A DNA stretch of 64,000 nucleotides, taken from positions 112,760-176,759 of the forward strand of contig NW_006766941.1 of the NCBI RefSeq assembly GCF_000275845.1, written 5' to 3'. The stretch comes from Dichomitus squalens LYAD-421 SS1 (Eukaryota; Basidiomycota; Agaricomycetes; Polyporales; Polyporaceae). Position 1 is the stretch's first letter; each line of letters opens with the position of its first letter. Of the stretch, positions 34,574 to 45,848 are shown in pieces. The position numbers and the translations under genes are program-made. Below the pieces are notes generated by a model. That model made no database searches. It saw only the letters and a list, made by a program, of their open reading frames with translations, and was not told where the DNA came from.

Positions 34574-36381
34574 ATGACCGTCCCCCTCAACGCCTCCACC
34601 AGCCAGGACGTCGACGCGCCCCCGCGCCCCAAGGATGTCGGTATCCTTGCGGTGGAGATGTACTTCCCACAGCGCGTACGTGCCTCGCGAAGTTGGTAGT
34701 TGCCCATAGTTCTGACGATCTCACAGTGCATCTCGGAGGAGGAACTTGAAGTCTTCGACAACGTTCCCAAGGGCAAGTACACCATCGGCCTCGGACAGAA
34801 GTTCATGGCTTGCTGTGACGACCGCGAGGACATCAACACCTTTGCCCTCACCGGTATGTTTTCGTCCTGCCTCCCATGTGTCCTCCTGCGGCTCCTTACA
34901 TACCCTCCCTTAAGCCGTAATATCCCTCATTGAAAAGTACAACATCGACCCCAAGTCGATTGGCCGAATTGATGTCGGCACTGAGACGATCATCGACAAG
35001 TCAAAATCTACGAAGACCCACCTCATGGACTTCTTCGCCGAGGCCGGCAACACGGATATTGAGGGCGTCGACTCCAAGAATGCCTGCTACGGCTCTACGG
35101 CCGCCCTGTTTAACGCTGTCAACTGGGTCGAGTCTTCTTCCTGGGACGGACGTAACGCGATTGTCGTCGGAGGCGACATCGCTATTTATGCGGAGGGTAG
35201 CGGACGTCCCACTGGCGGTGCAGGCGCTGTGGCGATCCTCATCGGCCCCAACGCCCCCCTCGTGCTCGAGCGTGAGTACCTGAAAACCCTGTCCTATCTT
35301 TGCTCCGCTGTTCTATCAATCGTTCACCTCCCCGCTATTCCCGTTCAATGCCACTTCCATGCTTCTTTGAAAGTTCCCATCATGCTCCGCTTCCCCGGGC
35401 AACCCTCGCCTTAACAAGCATGAGATCGCTGTATCCTTGATCCCGTCTAGCATCTCGTGGCGCGAACTGACTAACGCCCGTGTCCGTCCCACAGCGATCC
35501 ATGGCACGCACATGGCCAATACCTACGACTTCTACAAGCCCAAGCTCGACTCAGAGTACCCCGAGGTCGACGGCCCGCTCTCCATCACCGCCTACATCTC
35601 TGCCATCGACGCCTCGTACGCCGCTTACCGTGCCAAGCACGCCAAGGCGAAGAAGGCCGCGGGTCTCTCCGGCCCCGCCTTCTCGCTCGCCGACGTCGAC
35701 TACCCCGTCTTCCACTCGCCCTACGGCAAGATGGTGCAGAAGGCGCACGCCCGGCTCGTGTACAACGACTTCCTCGCGAACCCGGACAGCCCGAAGTACG
35801 CGCAGGTGCCCGACCGCGAGGCGTGGCTCGCGCAGCCGTACAAGGCGTCGCTGACGGACAAGAACCTAGAGAAGACGTTCATCGCCGTCGCGAAGGCCGA
35901 CTTCGAGGGCACTGTCGAGAAGGGCATGCGCTGCGCGCGCCGCTGCGGGAACATGTACACCGCGTCGCTCTACGGGGGCCTCGCGTCGCTGTTGTCGAGC
36001 GTGGAGCCCGCGGAGCTGAAGGGGAAGCGCATCTCGATGTTCGCGTTTGGCTCGGGCCTTGCTTCGTCGTTCTTCACGATCAAGGTCAAGGGCGACTCGA
36101 CCGAGATCAAGGAGAAGCTCGACCTCGTCAGGAGGCTCGAGAGCATGAAGGTTGTACCGTGCCAGGAGTACGTCGACGCGCTCACTGTAAGTCTTTCAAC
36201 GCACAAACGCGTGTCACGAGCCAGTTGCTGATGGTATCTTTTCTAGCTCCGGGAGAAGAACCACAATGCGGGTTCGTACGTCCCCGAGGGCTCGCTCGAC
36301 AACATCTGGCCAGGCGGGTACTACCTCGAGAGCATCGACAGCAAGTACCGCCGCAAGTACGTTCGCGCGCCCAAGGCATGA
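34574..36381 (+). CDS. ERG13: Hydroxymethylglutaryl-CoA synthase
   Basis: Condenses acetyl-CoA with acetoacetyl-CoA to HMG-CoA in the mevalonate pathway, feeding sterol and terpenoid synthesis. Five exons, 34574-34675, 34727-34853, 34915-35271, 35495-36186 and 36247-36381, close in phase to 470 residues, normal for a cytosolic enzyme. Motifs: [56 protein letters not shown], the active-site cysteine Cys134 in [63 protein letters not shown] with the catalytic His, and [12 protein letters not shown]. It ends [14 protein letters not shown]. Intron 3 (35272-35494, 223 bp) is about four times longer than the others. No N-terminal transit peptide. It sits inside the BTB cluster without functional link to it. 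Confidence 0.96.
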
Positions 36382-36758
36382 GCGACGTCTTCGGCATGTT
36401 CTTTGTCCCCATTCGCATCGATACACCCATCTTTCCGACACACATACACCTAATCGTACACGCATACCGCACTACTGTTACCCCATTTACCTGCTTTCTG
36501 TTTTATGCCGCAGCGACGAGTGCGTCGCTCGCTGTCAGGGAGTCATCCGCGGGATCGAATACTGCTTTTCGCACCCCTTCGAGGAGGGCCGTCTTAGATT
36601 TCAACGATACTTGAAGACGCATGTATGATTATTGAGCAATGGAACCACTAGATGAGACTGTACCAGGACGACCCAATGAAGGTCTACAGACATGCTCATC
36701 GTCCTCGAACGACCTGGTTTGCTACAGTTACAGGAAAACGGCTTGGCTCTCGAGCGAT
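36382..36758. other. Convergent 3' flanks
   Basis: Gap between the ends of HMG-CoA synthase and the minus-strand BTB gene. Pyrimidine-rich 3' flank; no gene seen. Confidence 0.4.
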
Positions 36759-38443
36759 CTATGTAGCAACTTCGATGTCGAATTTGACCTGCCTCTTTTA
36801 GTCAGCGCAGGTTCGTTGTCGCGATCAAGCGTAGTTGGGCTTACCTTGCCGATGGCATCTTCAATCCGTTGGGGCAAGGTCTCTGTCAAGCGTGTGAGGA
36901 GGTTGTAAGTAACAGGGCATAATTTGTGATATTGGATATCTGTGGCTACGTCGGCCAAATTTCGCAGGCCTGCTACGTGATCCGCCTTTGGTGCAACCGT
37001 ACGTTCTTTCAATGCCTCCTGTTGCTCATTCAAGCGGCGCGATACGGATTTGTACAGGCAGTTCGCTTCCCTGGGTGAAGATGTCTTTCCCCCGAACCCG
37101 CTAGCTATCGCGAACTCTGTTTTCGCGTCATCTAGCTGCTCCGAAACCGCATGGGAGCATGCATCGTGGTATTCAAGGAGGACATGGTATGTCCACGCCG
37201 GTAACTCGTCCATGATACGCAAGACCGATATTTGCTGCATTGAAACCCCGGAGATCGCCAGCGTCCCCGAGGCGGCGACTGCGGCTGCGGCTGCGAGCCC
37301 TCTTCTGTGTGCCAAGAAGTACGACGATAGTGGATCGCAATCCACCAAAGACTTCCAGCGGGCAAATGCGAGATCGATGACGTGGCGGACTTTGTACACC
37401 GTCGCTGCTGCCAGCAAGTCGATACAGCGATTGATGCCGTAGGGAAGGAGCTCGGTCTCGGGGTGATAGCAGATGGCTAGCAAGGCGCATACTGCGATGG
37501 ATCTCCCCCTTAGCTCCAGCACCGGTATTGCGCGGGGGGAGTCTGAGGGCTGATTGTTTTCTCGGGCAGCGTTGATCGCCGCAATCCGACGTTTCAAGAC
37601 TGGCGAGAATACAGACAAGATGCTCTGGTGCGCCCTGAGTTCCATGCCGTCGGGGCAACGACAGATGACATCTGACGAAGGCACCTCCTCGGCTGGGTAC
37701 GCGATAGACGGAAATGCATCGTCTGCGAAAGGCAGACATTCGGAGGCCTCTCGCTTGGAAGACTCGTCCAATGCTGCCTGGCTCCTCGGAGTCCCATTCG
37801 CACGTGGAGCGTGCACGAATAGAACTGTATCCGCAACTCCTTTCGCTGAGTGGAGGAAGTTCAGGAGGCGGTAGTAGTGGCTTGCCGAGATGCCCTGCAT
37901 CTCATCCAGGATAGACGTGATGCGTGGTATATATAGAAGCTTCTTCCGCTCGTCCTCCTGGACGGACTCCACATAAGCCTCTGCGCCACGACGCGCGACG
38001 CTCTCTAGCCCAAGGCGGCACCCGGTAGCCCATACCCCCAGCGGATAGCTCAAAGCGCAATCCAGGGCGGCTTTCGTGAGGATCTCCGTCGGCCATTCCA
38101 TGTCATATTTGATCGCAGCCTCGAGCACGGGCTGGATTTCCCTTGGCGTCCGCAGCTCAGCTTTCTTCACGGGGTAACAGAGTCGCAACAGCGGGTCCAG
38201 AGAGCGACTGTCCTCCGCGACTTCGATAATAGGACGTGTGGGCGGAGTGCCCGTCGCTTCCTCTCTGTGGGGCTGTTGGGGCTGTGGGAGCTTGAACATC
38301 GTCGCAAAGACTGGGGAGACGATGGAGAGGACGGCAGTGTGTACGTGGAAGTCGACGGCATTGGACGTACGAAGAGTAATGTCTGCGGAAGGCTGGTTGA
38401 AAGGATGAGGCGCATCAGAGGGGGAGGTGTATTTATGAGGCAT
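36759..38443 (-). CDS. Double BTB/POZ domain protein (cluster copy D)
   Basis: Two exons, 38443-36845 and 36788-36759, with a 56-bp phase-0 intron (36789-36844), give 542 residues. The first BTB is residues 13-115 (HPFNQPSADITLRTSNAVDF, TAVLSIVSPVFATMFKL, LLRLCYPVKKAEL, AAIKYDMEWP). A helical region follows (VWATGCRLGLESVARRGAE), then a second BTB from about 250 (SDVICRCPDGMELRAHQSIL, LLAICYHPETELLP, LLAAATVYKVRHVID) and helical C-terminal segments (ADHVAGLRNLADVA, LTETLPQRIEDAIGK). The last exon encodes VKFDIEVAT. It is closest to copy E next to it on the same strand. The role as a protein-protein adaptor, perhaps for Cul3, is inferred from the fold. Confidence 0.88.
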
Positions 38444-39922
38444 CGTCGATGTGAGCGAGGGTATGAGCGAGTCGTGGAAGCAGAGGGATCTGGATCCACT
38501 GGGGCCACCAAGTGACTTGGGTACCTAGTATTCAGTGGTGGACGTCGACAGCACTTATAATGCCCTGCGATAACATTACCGCAGCATCGCACGTTAGGGA
38601 TAACTGGCAATGAAGTCGTGCAGTGAGAAGGAAAACTCGGTTCTGAGTAGAGGCTTGGGAAAGGAAGCTGGCCTACGTTTCCTATCGACAATTTGAATGG
38701 GCATCTGAGTGGTGGGGGTATTGGTTTTGACGTACTGACTCGGTAGCGACCAGGAGAAGAACATAGCCTCCTTCAGCTGCAGCTGCAGCTGCAGGACGCA
38801 ATTTACGACCGCAGCATTGCATGACACCGTCCACTCAGGTGTCGGCGTCGAGCGCGAGCTCTGCGAGATGTCATAGACATGTTGAGCTATACGTCAATTC
38901 ACCATAATGCTAGGAGCTAGGAGCATGCCACTTTTCCAGGTGGGATGGAGGTAGGGTGAGATGTTCAATTGCGCAATGTGGTCACGGATAAGATATGGGC
39001 GCCTATATCACATTCAGACCGAACCATGGTCTGGCACCACTTGCAAAATGGTTCGCCTCTCAGGCTCTACCCCTGCAACCACTCCTCCTCGTTTTATTGC
39101 TACATATGTCACTGTTTTTGCGTTTTCGACCCGTGTACCTCAATTATGAGGGCTTTTAGGCGAGTCCTCGCTCTAAGGAGCCTCCTGCAGGCTTTATGAT
39201 CTGTTCCTCGGGCAACGGCACCCAAGTTCCGATTACGCAACCACCGAGTTCGATAAGACGGATCCGGAGCTGGAAATCTCGTATTTTGATGCGCTTCATC
39301 GACCGCCCTCGTACCACGAGGGTGGAGGCAGGGTAAGTGGCCGTTTGACGTCCGATCTCCCGGTATCAGGCCACGACAGTTAGGAGCGGTCGACGTTCGT
39401 ACACCCACTCCTTCGCCAATGCCTCCCTTGAGCCTATTGTTTGATGTTCATACAGAACCCTGCCGTCTCTCATAACTCTAAGTTGACGAAAGATAACAAA
39501 CCTGGCTTCGGTAGCGTCCGATAGGATAGATCCCGCGTCCTTGCGGGTGCCTCTCTCGGCTACCAGGCACATCCATCCTTCGTCACTTCAAATGTACTAC
39601 TCGGTCTGCATTATCGCTGATCGAATCTGTACGTCGCCAACGCCTTGCTCATTGTGGCAGAGAAGTTCGATATGCAACATACACATCCATGCCTGTCACT
39701 AACTTCTCCATAAGCAGTTGACTTCACGCCGCCGCGATGGGGCCTCCTTGCTGCTCAAGTACTATGTTTCTGTAGCAATGCAACCACTGAATGGGGTACA
39801 ACGACTGAGCAATGCCGGGAGGATCAGATATGCGCACGAAGGGGCCCGGATCAGGTTCGAGCACTCATGCCTTCATTGGGCTCGGATAGTTCTGATGGCC
39901 ATTACGCAGGATTCGTACATCA
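38444..39922. other. Intergenic, with a faint BTB-like scrap
   Basis: No intact gene. Around 39635-39690 the forward frame reads ANALLIVAEKFDMQ, which resembles the LLVAAERYQL / AALIAAEKYEMQ motif of the cluster proteins, so a much-decayed BTB copy may lie here. The rest shows nothing recognisable. Confidence 0.35.
38774..38794. repeat. CAGCTG hexamer microsatellite
   Basis: About three and a half perfect copies of CAGCTG in the intergenic space between BTB copies D and E. It is palindromic, each unit being an E-box/PvuII-type site. Probably simple sequence. Confidence 0.7.
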
Positions 39923-41680
39923 TCAAAGGTTGAGCTTGACCTGCGTCAGTTTGATGAGCGTAGTGACTACATGAGGATCGTGGGAGCTGACCTTGTCAAT
40001 GGTAGCCTCGATCTCCCCTGAAAGGGTGTCCATCAGGCGTTGTAAATCACTAGTTGTCGACCCGTTCCAACCCACAGCTGCTTCCAGCTTCCGCAGGCTT
40101 CCTACGTGGTCTGCCTTCGGTGCGATGGTATGCTCCTTCAATCCATCCCGCAGCTGAGGCAACCAGATCCTGACTGCTATTCTCAGCTCGTCAACTCCGC
40201 TTGCATCGTGGGGCCGACACCGTCCGTCGGAGGTCGTCCACATAACAGGTGTTTTTGCTTGGGTGTCAGCTTTCCAGGCTCTGGCCCCGCGATCGAGGGC
40301 CTTGATAACTGCTCGGGAGCACGCATCGTGATATACGAGGATCTGATGGTATGTCCTGGCGGGGACTTCTTCCATGATTTCGACGTACTGGGCCGGGTGC
40401 ACCAATGCCGCTCCCGGGTGTTCCAGTAATTTGACAGCAGCGATTGTCATCGCGGCCGGGATACCCATCTGGTGCGCGAGGAAGTAGCTGTACAGCTCGT
40501 GTCGAGGCGCCAGAGAGCTCCAGCAGGCTAAGGCAAGGTCGACGACGTGCTGGATTTTGTACTTCGTCGCCGCCGCCAGCAGGTCGATGCAGTCGCGACG
40601 AGCTGTTGGGAGCTGAGTTTGTTGGTGATAGCATATGCCTAACAGAGTAGCTATAGTGAAAGAGGAGTATTCTAACTCGAGCACCGGTGTCACGTCCCAG
40701 GGATGTGGTTCCGGTGGTCCAGGGTGGTAGCCCACTTTAGTAGTGTTGATGGCCACAATACGCGCGCTCCATACAGGCGACCACAGAGACAGGATGCTCT
40801 GGTGCGCCTTGAACTCCATGCCATCTACGCAACGGCATATGATGTCCGGTGCAGGTACGCCCTCAGCAGGGTACGTTATAGAGGCAAAGCCGTCGTTCGC
40901 GAACGGGAGGAACCTGAACGCTCTCCGTATCGAAGCCTGGTCTCTTTCGGACTGGCTCAGCGTCGTTTGAAGTGCGAACGGGACGTCAAGTAACGCAATT
41001 CTGGCTGCGTTCCCATCTGCCCTCCCAATGCTATCCATCTCTCCCACCCGGTCACTCATTTGTCCTTCCATCTCCTCGACGCCCTCTGCGGAGCGAAGGA
41101 ATTGGAGGAGACGATGATATTGCCCCGCGGAGATCCCTTCCATCTTGCCCAGAATCCGCGTGATGCGGGGTACGAGGATGAGCTGCTTCCGCTCGCCCAC
41201 CGGGATGGACCCTGCGAAGACTTCTGCTCCGCGGCGCGCGACTCGCTCCAGCCCAAGACGGCATCCGATGGCCCATACCTGCAGCGGGCCATGCGGAGCG
41301 CACGCCATGAGCGTTCTCGTGAGAGCTTCGGTCGGCCACTCCATATCGTACTTGATCGCTGCCTCGAGCACCGGCCGGATGTCCTCCGGCTGCCGCAGTA
41401 TAGCTTTCTTTACGGGGTAGCAGAGCCGCAGCAATGGTTCGAGCGCCTTGCTGTCTTCGGAGACATCGATGACAGGGCGAACAAGAGTCGCGACGCCCGG
41501 AGCTTCGGGGGAGGGCTGCGGGAGCTCGAACATGGTCGCAAAGACGGGGGAGGCTTGGGAGAGAATCTGGGTATGGACGTGGAAGGAGATGGAGTCGGAG
41601 GTGCGAAGGATGACGTCCGCAGAGCGCTGATTGAAGGGATGGGGAGCATCGGAGGCCGGCATAAGAGGTTGTCCTTGCAT
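39923..41680 (-). CDS. Double BTB/POZ domain protein (cluster copy E)
   Basis: 585 codons from ATG 41680 (MQGQPLMPASDAPHPFNQ) if unspliced; the frame is open upstream to 41956, but paralogs begin close to HPFN. The first BTB is about residues 14-115 (RSADVILRTSDSISFHVH, TQILSQASPVFATMFELP, LLRLCYPVKKAILR). A helical segment follows (VWAIGCRLGLERVARRGAE), then a second BTB (APDIICRCVDGMEFKAHQSI, LLGICYHQQTQLP, LLAAATKYKIQHVVD) and C-terminal helices (SLRKLEAAVG, LSGEIEATIDK). The family's terminal intron is present after ATIDK: GTCAGC to ACGCAG, 51 bp, followed by VKLNL. Because 51 is a multiple of three and has no stop, the unspliced message also encodes a full protein, 17 residues longer. 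A probable protein-interaction adaptor. Confidence 0.85.
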   Translation of the reverse strand: MQGQPLMPASDAPHPFNQRSADVILRTSDSISFHVHTQILSQASPVFATMFELPQPSPEAPGVATLVRPVIDVSEDSKALEPLLRLCYPVKKAILRQPEDIRPVLEAAIKYDMEWPTEALTRTLMACAPHGPLQVWAIGCRLGLERVARRGAEVFAGSIPVGERKQLILVPRITRILGKMEGISAGQYHRLLQFLRSAEGVEEMEGQMSDRVGEMDSIGRADGNAARIALLDVPFALQTTLSQSERDQASIRRAFRFLPFANDGFASITYPAEGVPAPDIICRCVDGMEFKAHQSILSLWSPVWSARIVAINTTKVGYHPGPPEPHPWDVTPVLELEYSSFTIATLLGICYHQQTQLPTARRDCIDLLAAATKYKIQHVVDLALACWSSLAPRHELYSYFLAHQMGIPAAMTIAAVKLLEHPGAALVHPAQYVEIMEEVPARTYHQILVYHDACSRAVIKALDRGARAWKADTQAKTPVMWTTSDGRCRPHDASGVDELRIAVRIWLPQLRDGLKEHTIAPKADHVGSLRKLEAAVGWNGSTTSDLQRLMDTLSGEIEATIDKVSSHDPHVVTTLIKLTQVKLNL

Positions 41681-41699
41681 TGTGTGTGTCTCAGGGATG

Positions 41700-42265
41700 T
41701 GCGATGTGATTAGCACAGTAGAGGGAGAAAGCCCGGGGACGGTAAGCAGGAGGCTTGGCTTTATGAAAGCAAGCTGCCGCAGCGGAGGCTTCTGACTGCA
41801 GGCATAACTTTGCAGCGGATTCGCGACGTCAAAGCGCTCATATAATGCGGTTGTCATTGTCATCAAACAAGTAGCGGGATTGAGACATACGTGGAGGCGC
41901 ATCATCTTCTCTTGCTGTTCATCAGAAGCCTGCTTCCCTGTCCACGCTCTGTGCATCAGTCCAGGTCTGGCGGGACTCCCTGATTGTTGAAATAGGTCAA
42001 TGGGTAACTCACCGTACGCTCTTGTTGTTGTACTGCCATCAAGCCGGCCGCGTGAAGAGGATTAGACCAGCAAAAATATTCTCCTCACTGTCACAGCATC
42101 AAAGATGTCGCCGCCAGTGCGAACGTCAACTAATAGAACGTGGAACGGAGGGACGTGCAGTCGGCGCCTCTGCATTGCCTAGGTTGACTCCGCACTTCGC
42201 CAATCCTCCCAGCACTTCTCCTCGACTCGCCGCTCTCGCCGTACTGGTCTATACATCCCGATGTC
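41700..42265. promoter_or_regulatory. Divergent promoter region of BTB copies E and F
   Basis: Copies E (minus) and F (plus) are arranged head to head with about 585 bases between their start codons, so both promoters lie here. No TATA box or known binding site stands out. 42170-42260 is C/T-rich, as in many fungal leaders. Confidence 0.4.
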
Positions 42266-43911
42266 ATGACGTCCCAAGCAGACCATCCATTCAACGAGCC
42301 TTCTGCTGACATAATCATCTGTTCCTCCGACAATGTCACCTTCAGGCTGCACACAGTCATCCTTTCCCTCGCCTCCGATTTCTTCAAAGATATGTTCAGT
42401 CTTCCGCAACCGGGCGTTCCCTCTACTTCCGAACCTGGAGAACTCCCTGTCCTCAATGTGACCGAGTCCAGTGACGTGCTGGAGAGGCTATTCCGGCTAT
42501 GCTATCCGGTGGATCATCCAACACTAGGCACGATTCATGAGGTACGCTCTACTCTCGAAGCGGCGTTGAAGTACCAGATGGCAGTGGCGATCAAAATTGC
42601 AAAGAGGAGGCTCCGGTCTCTCGCTTCTGCCGACCCGCTGAGTGTGTACGCCGTCGCGTGCTGTTTCGATCTCGAGGCGGAGGCAGCAGCAGCAGCAAAG
42701 GAGGTGCTGAAGCAGAAGCTTCAGACCAGATACGTCCCAGAGCTGGAGGATTTATCAATCGGCGCGTATCATCGGCTTCTCTCGTATTGCGAGCGTGGAG
42801 GCAGGGTAAATGACCGATTCAGGTTCACTTTCCATACCTCGGGCGGCGGTCGAAATCGGCAGACACCTATGTCCACACCCTCTTTGACCGAGGCTTCCCT
42901 TGAGCCTGTCGCCCCCAATGTCCTTCCAGAGACCCGGACCGCCCCCCATCCGTTCGATTCTACTGAAGCGGAGGTGACTTTGGTCGCGTCCGATGGCATG
43001 GAATTCCACGTCTTCAAACATATCCTTCGGCTGTCGTCTCCGGTCCTTACCTCTAAGGTCTCAGACATCCATCCTCCTTCGCCCTTGCGAGTGCCTTTGT
43101 CAGAGCCAAGTCGCATCCTATCCCTGCTTCTCCAACTATGCTACCCAGTACCCGAGCCTCGTTTATCGGATTTGCACGACATCAGTGCCGCGCTCATCGC
43201 AGCAGAGAAATACGAGATGCAGCGCGCTTGTCATGTTCTCCGTGCTGCTCTTACCGCCAAAAAGGACGATGTCTCTGAGGACCCTGTGCTCCTATACGCC
43301 GCCGCCTGTCGTTCTGGTATGCGCGAGCTTGCGACGGCAGCCGCCAAACGTGCCCTTCGCTCCGACATCTTGAAGACACCCGCCTCTGAGCTGGACTCGA
43401 TCGGCGTTACCGGCGGTTGCCTCCATCGCCTCATCGACCATCGCGATCGCTGCCGCGCTGCTGTTGGATCTCTATTCGTCAACTTTTCGATCGATTGGAT
43501 CAGCTCGGATGTGTATCTTCAGCTGCAGGACTCCGTTCGGTGTGGCTACGCCGGCGAAAACCCTTGCTGGTTCGAGCCGTACCTGTTGCGGCTCTCCGGA
43601 CAGCCCTGGCCTAGCGCCGAGTTCGCGACCAACGAGGACCTCCTGCAGACCATATTGGAGACTACCCGCGACCCTATTAGTAGCTACCCCTGTAGCTATT
43701 GCGCGAGTGTTCAAGGGACATTCTTGTTACTCAAACTGAGTAAGTGCGCTGCTGAGGCTATAAGTGTAGCGGAGAAAAAGGTGACTTTTGTTTGGCTCCC
43801 ATCGTATCGGCCACGAAGCTCACTTCGCACCAGGAACCGTTGAAGTGGCTATCTCCTGCGCAGTACTCTGAACGTGCTTTCACTCCGGCTACCCCTTCGC
43901 GCTCTGCTTGA
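42266..43911 (+). CDS. Double BTB/POZ domain protein (cluster copy F)
   Basis: Start at 42266 (MTSQADHPFNEPSADI). The first BTB is residues 7-110 (IIICSSDNVTFRLHTVIL, DFFKDMFSLPQPG, LERLFRLCYPVDHPTL, LEAALKYQM). A helical region follows (SVYAVACCFDLEAEAAAA), then a second BTB from about 230 (HPFDSTEAEVTLVASDGM, EFHVFKHILRLSSPVL, LLLQLCYPVPEPRL, AALIAAEKYEMQRA) and a C-terminus with a Trp/Cys-rich patch (YPCSYCASVQG). I favour exons 42266-43780 and 43834-43911 (530 residues), because a GTGACT...CACCAG intron of 53 bp then falls at the family's conserved place in phase 0 and the last exon begins EPLK. Without splicing the frame ends at 43843 with 525 residues. Divergent from copies A-E. Confidence 0.8.
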
Positions 43912-44151
43912 AAGAGTCAGATTTGAGAGACTTATACGCTCAGGGTGGCGACAACGTCGGGACCGTTCTCGGTCACCCGATTCCTAAACGAGCGCTCAAC
44001 TCCCGGCCCGCATAGTCGCTTATTCAAATTACCCGCAAGCAATTCCTACTCACGTGCATCGAATCTTTCGTTGCGTCCAGTAACTCTTGCCGCAGCCTCC
44101 ACCTCTTTCCCCAGTACTTCCTGCCAGCATAGGATCGCCTCTGCCATCGAC

Positions 44152-45848
44152 ATGGGCAAGGATTCAGGTGACTCGACTCGAGTGGCATCGTCGCCATTCG
44201 ACGGATCGACTGGAGATGTCATATTGCGAAGTTCCGATGGCGTCGACTTCCATTGTTTCAGCCAGATCCTTGTCGCAGCATCCTCAGTGTCCGAAGGCAT
44301 TGTCGCCGTCGGCACCCCCTTCCCCGATCCCTCGAGCTCTGCTCATAACCGGCCCATCATCCCGATGAGCGAAGACAGCAAGACACTCGACTTCCTCTTG
44401 CGGTTCATCTATCTAATCCCCAAGCCGGGGCAGTCGCGTTCTCTCGAAGAGGCTGCGGTTTTCCTCGAAGCATCGCTGAAGTACATGATGGAGTACCCCG
44501 CATCGATCCTAACGCAAGACCTACTCGCGTTCGCACCGGGTCGCTCCATGCAAGTTTGGGCGATTGGCTGCCGGCTCATGCTGGAGGAGGTCGCGCGAGC
44601 AGGCGCGGAACGCATGCTGCACTACAGAGACCTTGGGAGCTACACGCACTTACATCAGTTCGTGCCCATCACAGAGTTCATACGCCACGCGGACGCTCGC
44701 GGGGTCAGCGCCGCGGACTACTGCCGCCTCTCAATATACCACAGCCAGCGCGGCGAGGTCGAACCAGGTTTTACGTTCACTCGTCCCCTCCCTCGCCAGA
44801 CGCAAGAGCGACAGCTGTCTGGTCCGACTGGTGGCGACGCCGGTATTCCTTGGGCTTTCTTCACTTCGGTCGTCCTTCCGGACATCACGTGCAGCGCTTC
44901 CGACGGGAGGACGTTCCCAGCACACAAGGGCTTGCTGTGCATGGACTCTTGGTCCTGAGAGACAGGATCATGGACGAGATGATTGTTGGAGCATCTAGGA
45001 ACGCTCCCCAGCAGTCTGTTTCCACCCTCAACTTCGCGGAGCAGAGCCCGATCTTGGCTCATCTCCTGCGTCTGTGTTATCTCGGCGACGCTCCGCTCCC
45101 CCAAGACCATCACCTGTTCCTCGCTGTGCTCAAGGCAGCAGAGAAGTATGATATGACACGCATCGTTGATCTTCTCGTTGCGAAGTGGGAGTCTGTTTCC
45201 GCTGTTCACCCTGCCTCCTTGTATTTCGCTGCTCTCCCCTACGGATTTCCTGAGCTTGCGAGGATTGCCGCCCGCCGCGTTCCCCGAAGTTCACACAAGC
45301 TATACGTCCCCGAGATGGAGCTTGCACCTGCGATCCAATGGCAGCTGCTAAGCGACTACTGGGAAGGGGCTGCCACTGCTGTCGATCGCGTTCACCACGC
45401 AACCTCCAAGGTCTGGCGCAGTGAGGCAGCGTTGGCTCCACTCGAGTCTCAGAGTCCCCAACCGCAGAAGGAAAAACAGCGCCAGAAGTCATCTACATCG
45501 CCCCTGCATCCGCGCGGGCTGCCCTGCCACGTTGGCTGTGAGACCCGTGGTCCGGAGTGGGTTCAGCAACGCCGAGATGATGTCGTTGCGGAGCTACGCC
45601 AGCGGCCATCGGCGCAGGATATGCCCTCGGCAGAGGAGCTCTTCCAGAGGTCTGTCGCGCCGACACTGTCGGAGAAGCCGTGGTGCCCCTGCTGTTTCAA
45701 CATTGCGCAGGATCTTGTGAGGATGGGGACCACATTCCGACAGGGAATGAGATTGGCGCTGGACGAGGTGAGCCCTTCGCAAGGATGGATGCAGTACGGG
45801 ATCTGACAGGCTGATGAGTCGGGGTTCTAGGTTCCTTTGGTCGCTTAA
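44152..45848 (+). pseudogene. Double BTB/POZ gene with one-base frameshift (cluster copy G)
   Basis: Start at 44152 (MGKDSGDSTRVASSPFDG). The first BTB (GDVILRSSDGVDFHCFSQIL, FLLRFIYLIPKPG, LEASLKYMMEYP) and linker (VWAIGCRLMLEEVARAGAE) are in one frame. The second BTB starts ITCSASDGRTFPAHKGLLCM in that frame, then at about 44950 the frame shifts by one base. It continues VLRDRIMDEMIVGA, LLRLCYLGDAPLP and LAVLKAAEKYDM in another frame to the family's terminal intron (45768-45830) and a last exon VPLVA (45831-45848). Paralogs have a Pro codon (SPVL) where this copy lacks one base. No splice sites fit there. It is either a recent pseudogene or a sequencing error. Unbroken, it would be a full-length family member. 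Confidence 0.72.

Noticed and set aside
41698..41956. N-terminal extension of BTB copy E to an ATG at 41956
   Set aside because: The extension has no counterpart in paralogs, which start 10-25 residues before the HPFN motif; it lies in the divergent promoter region.
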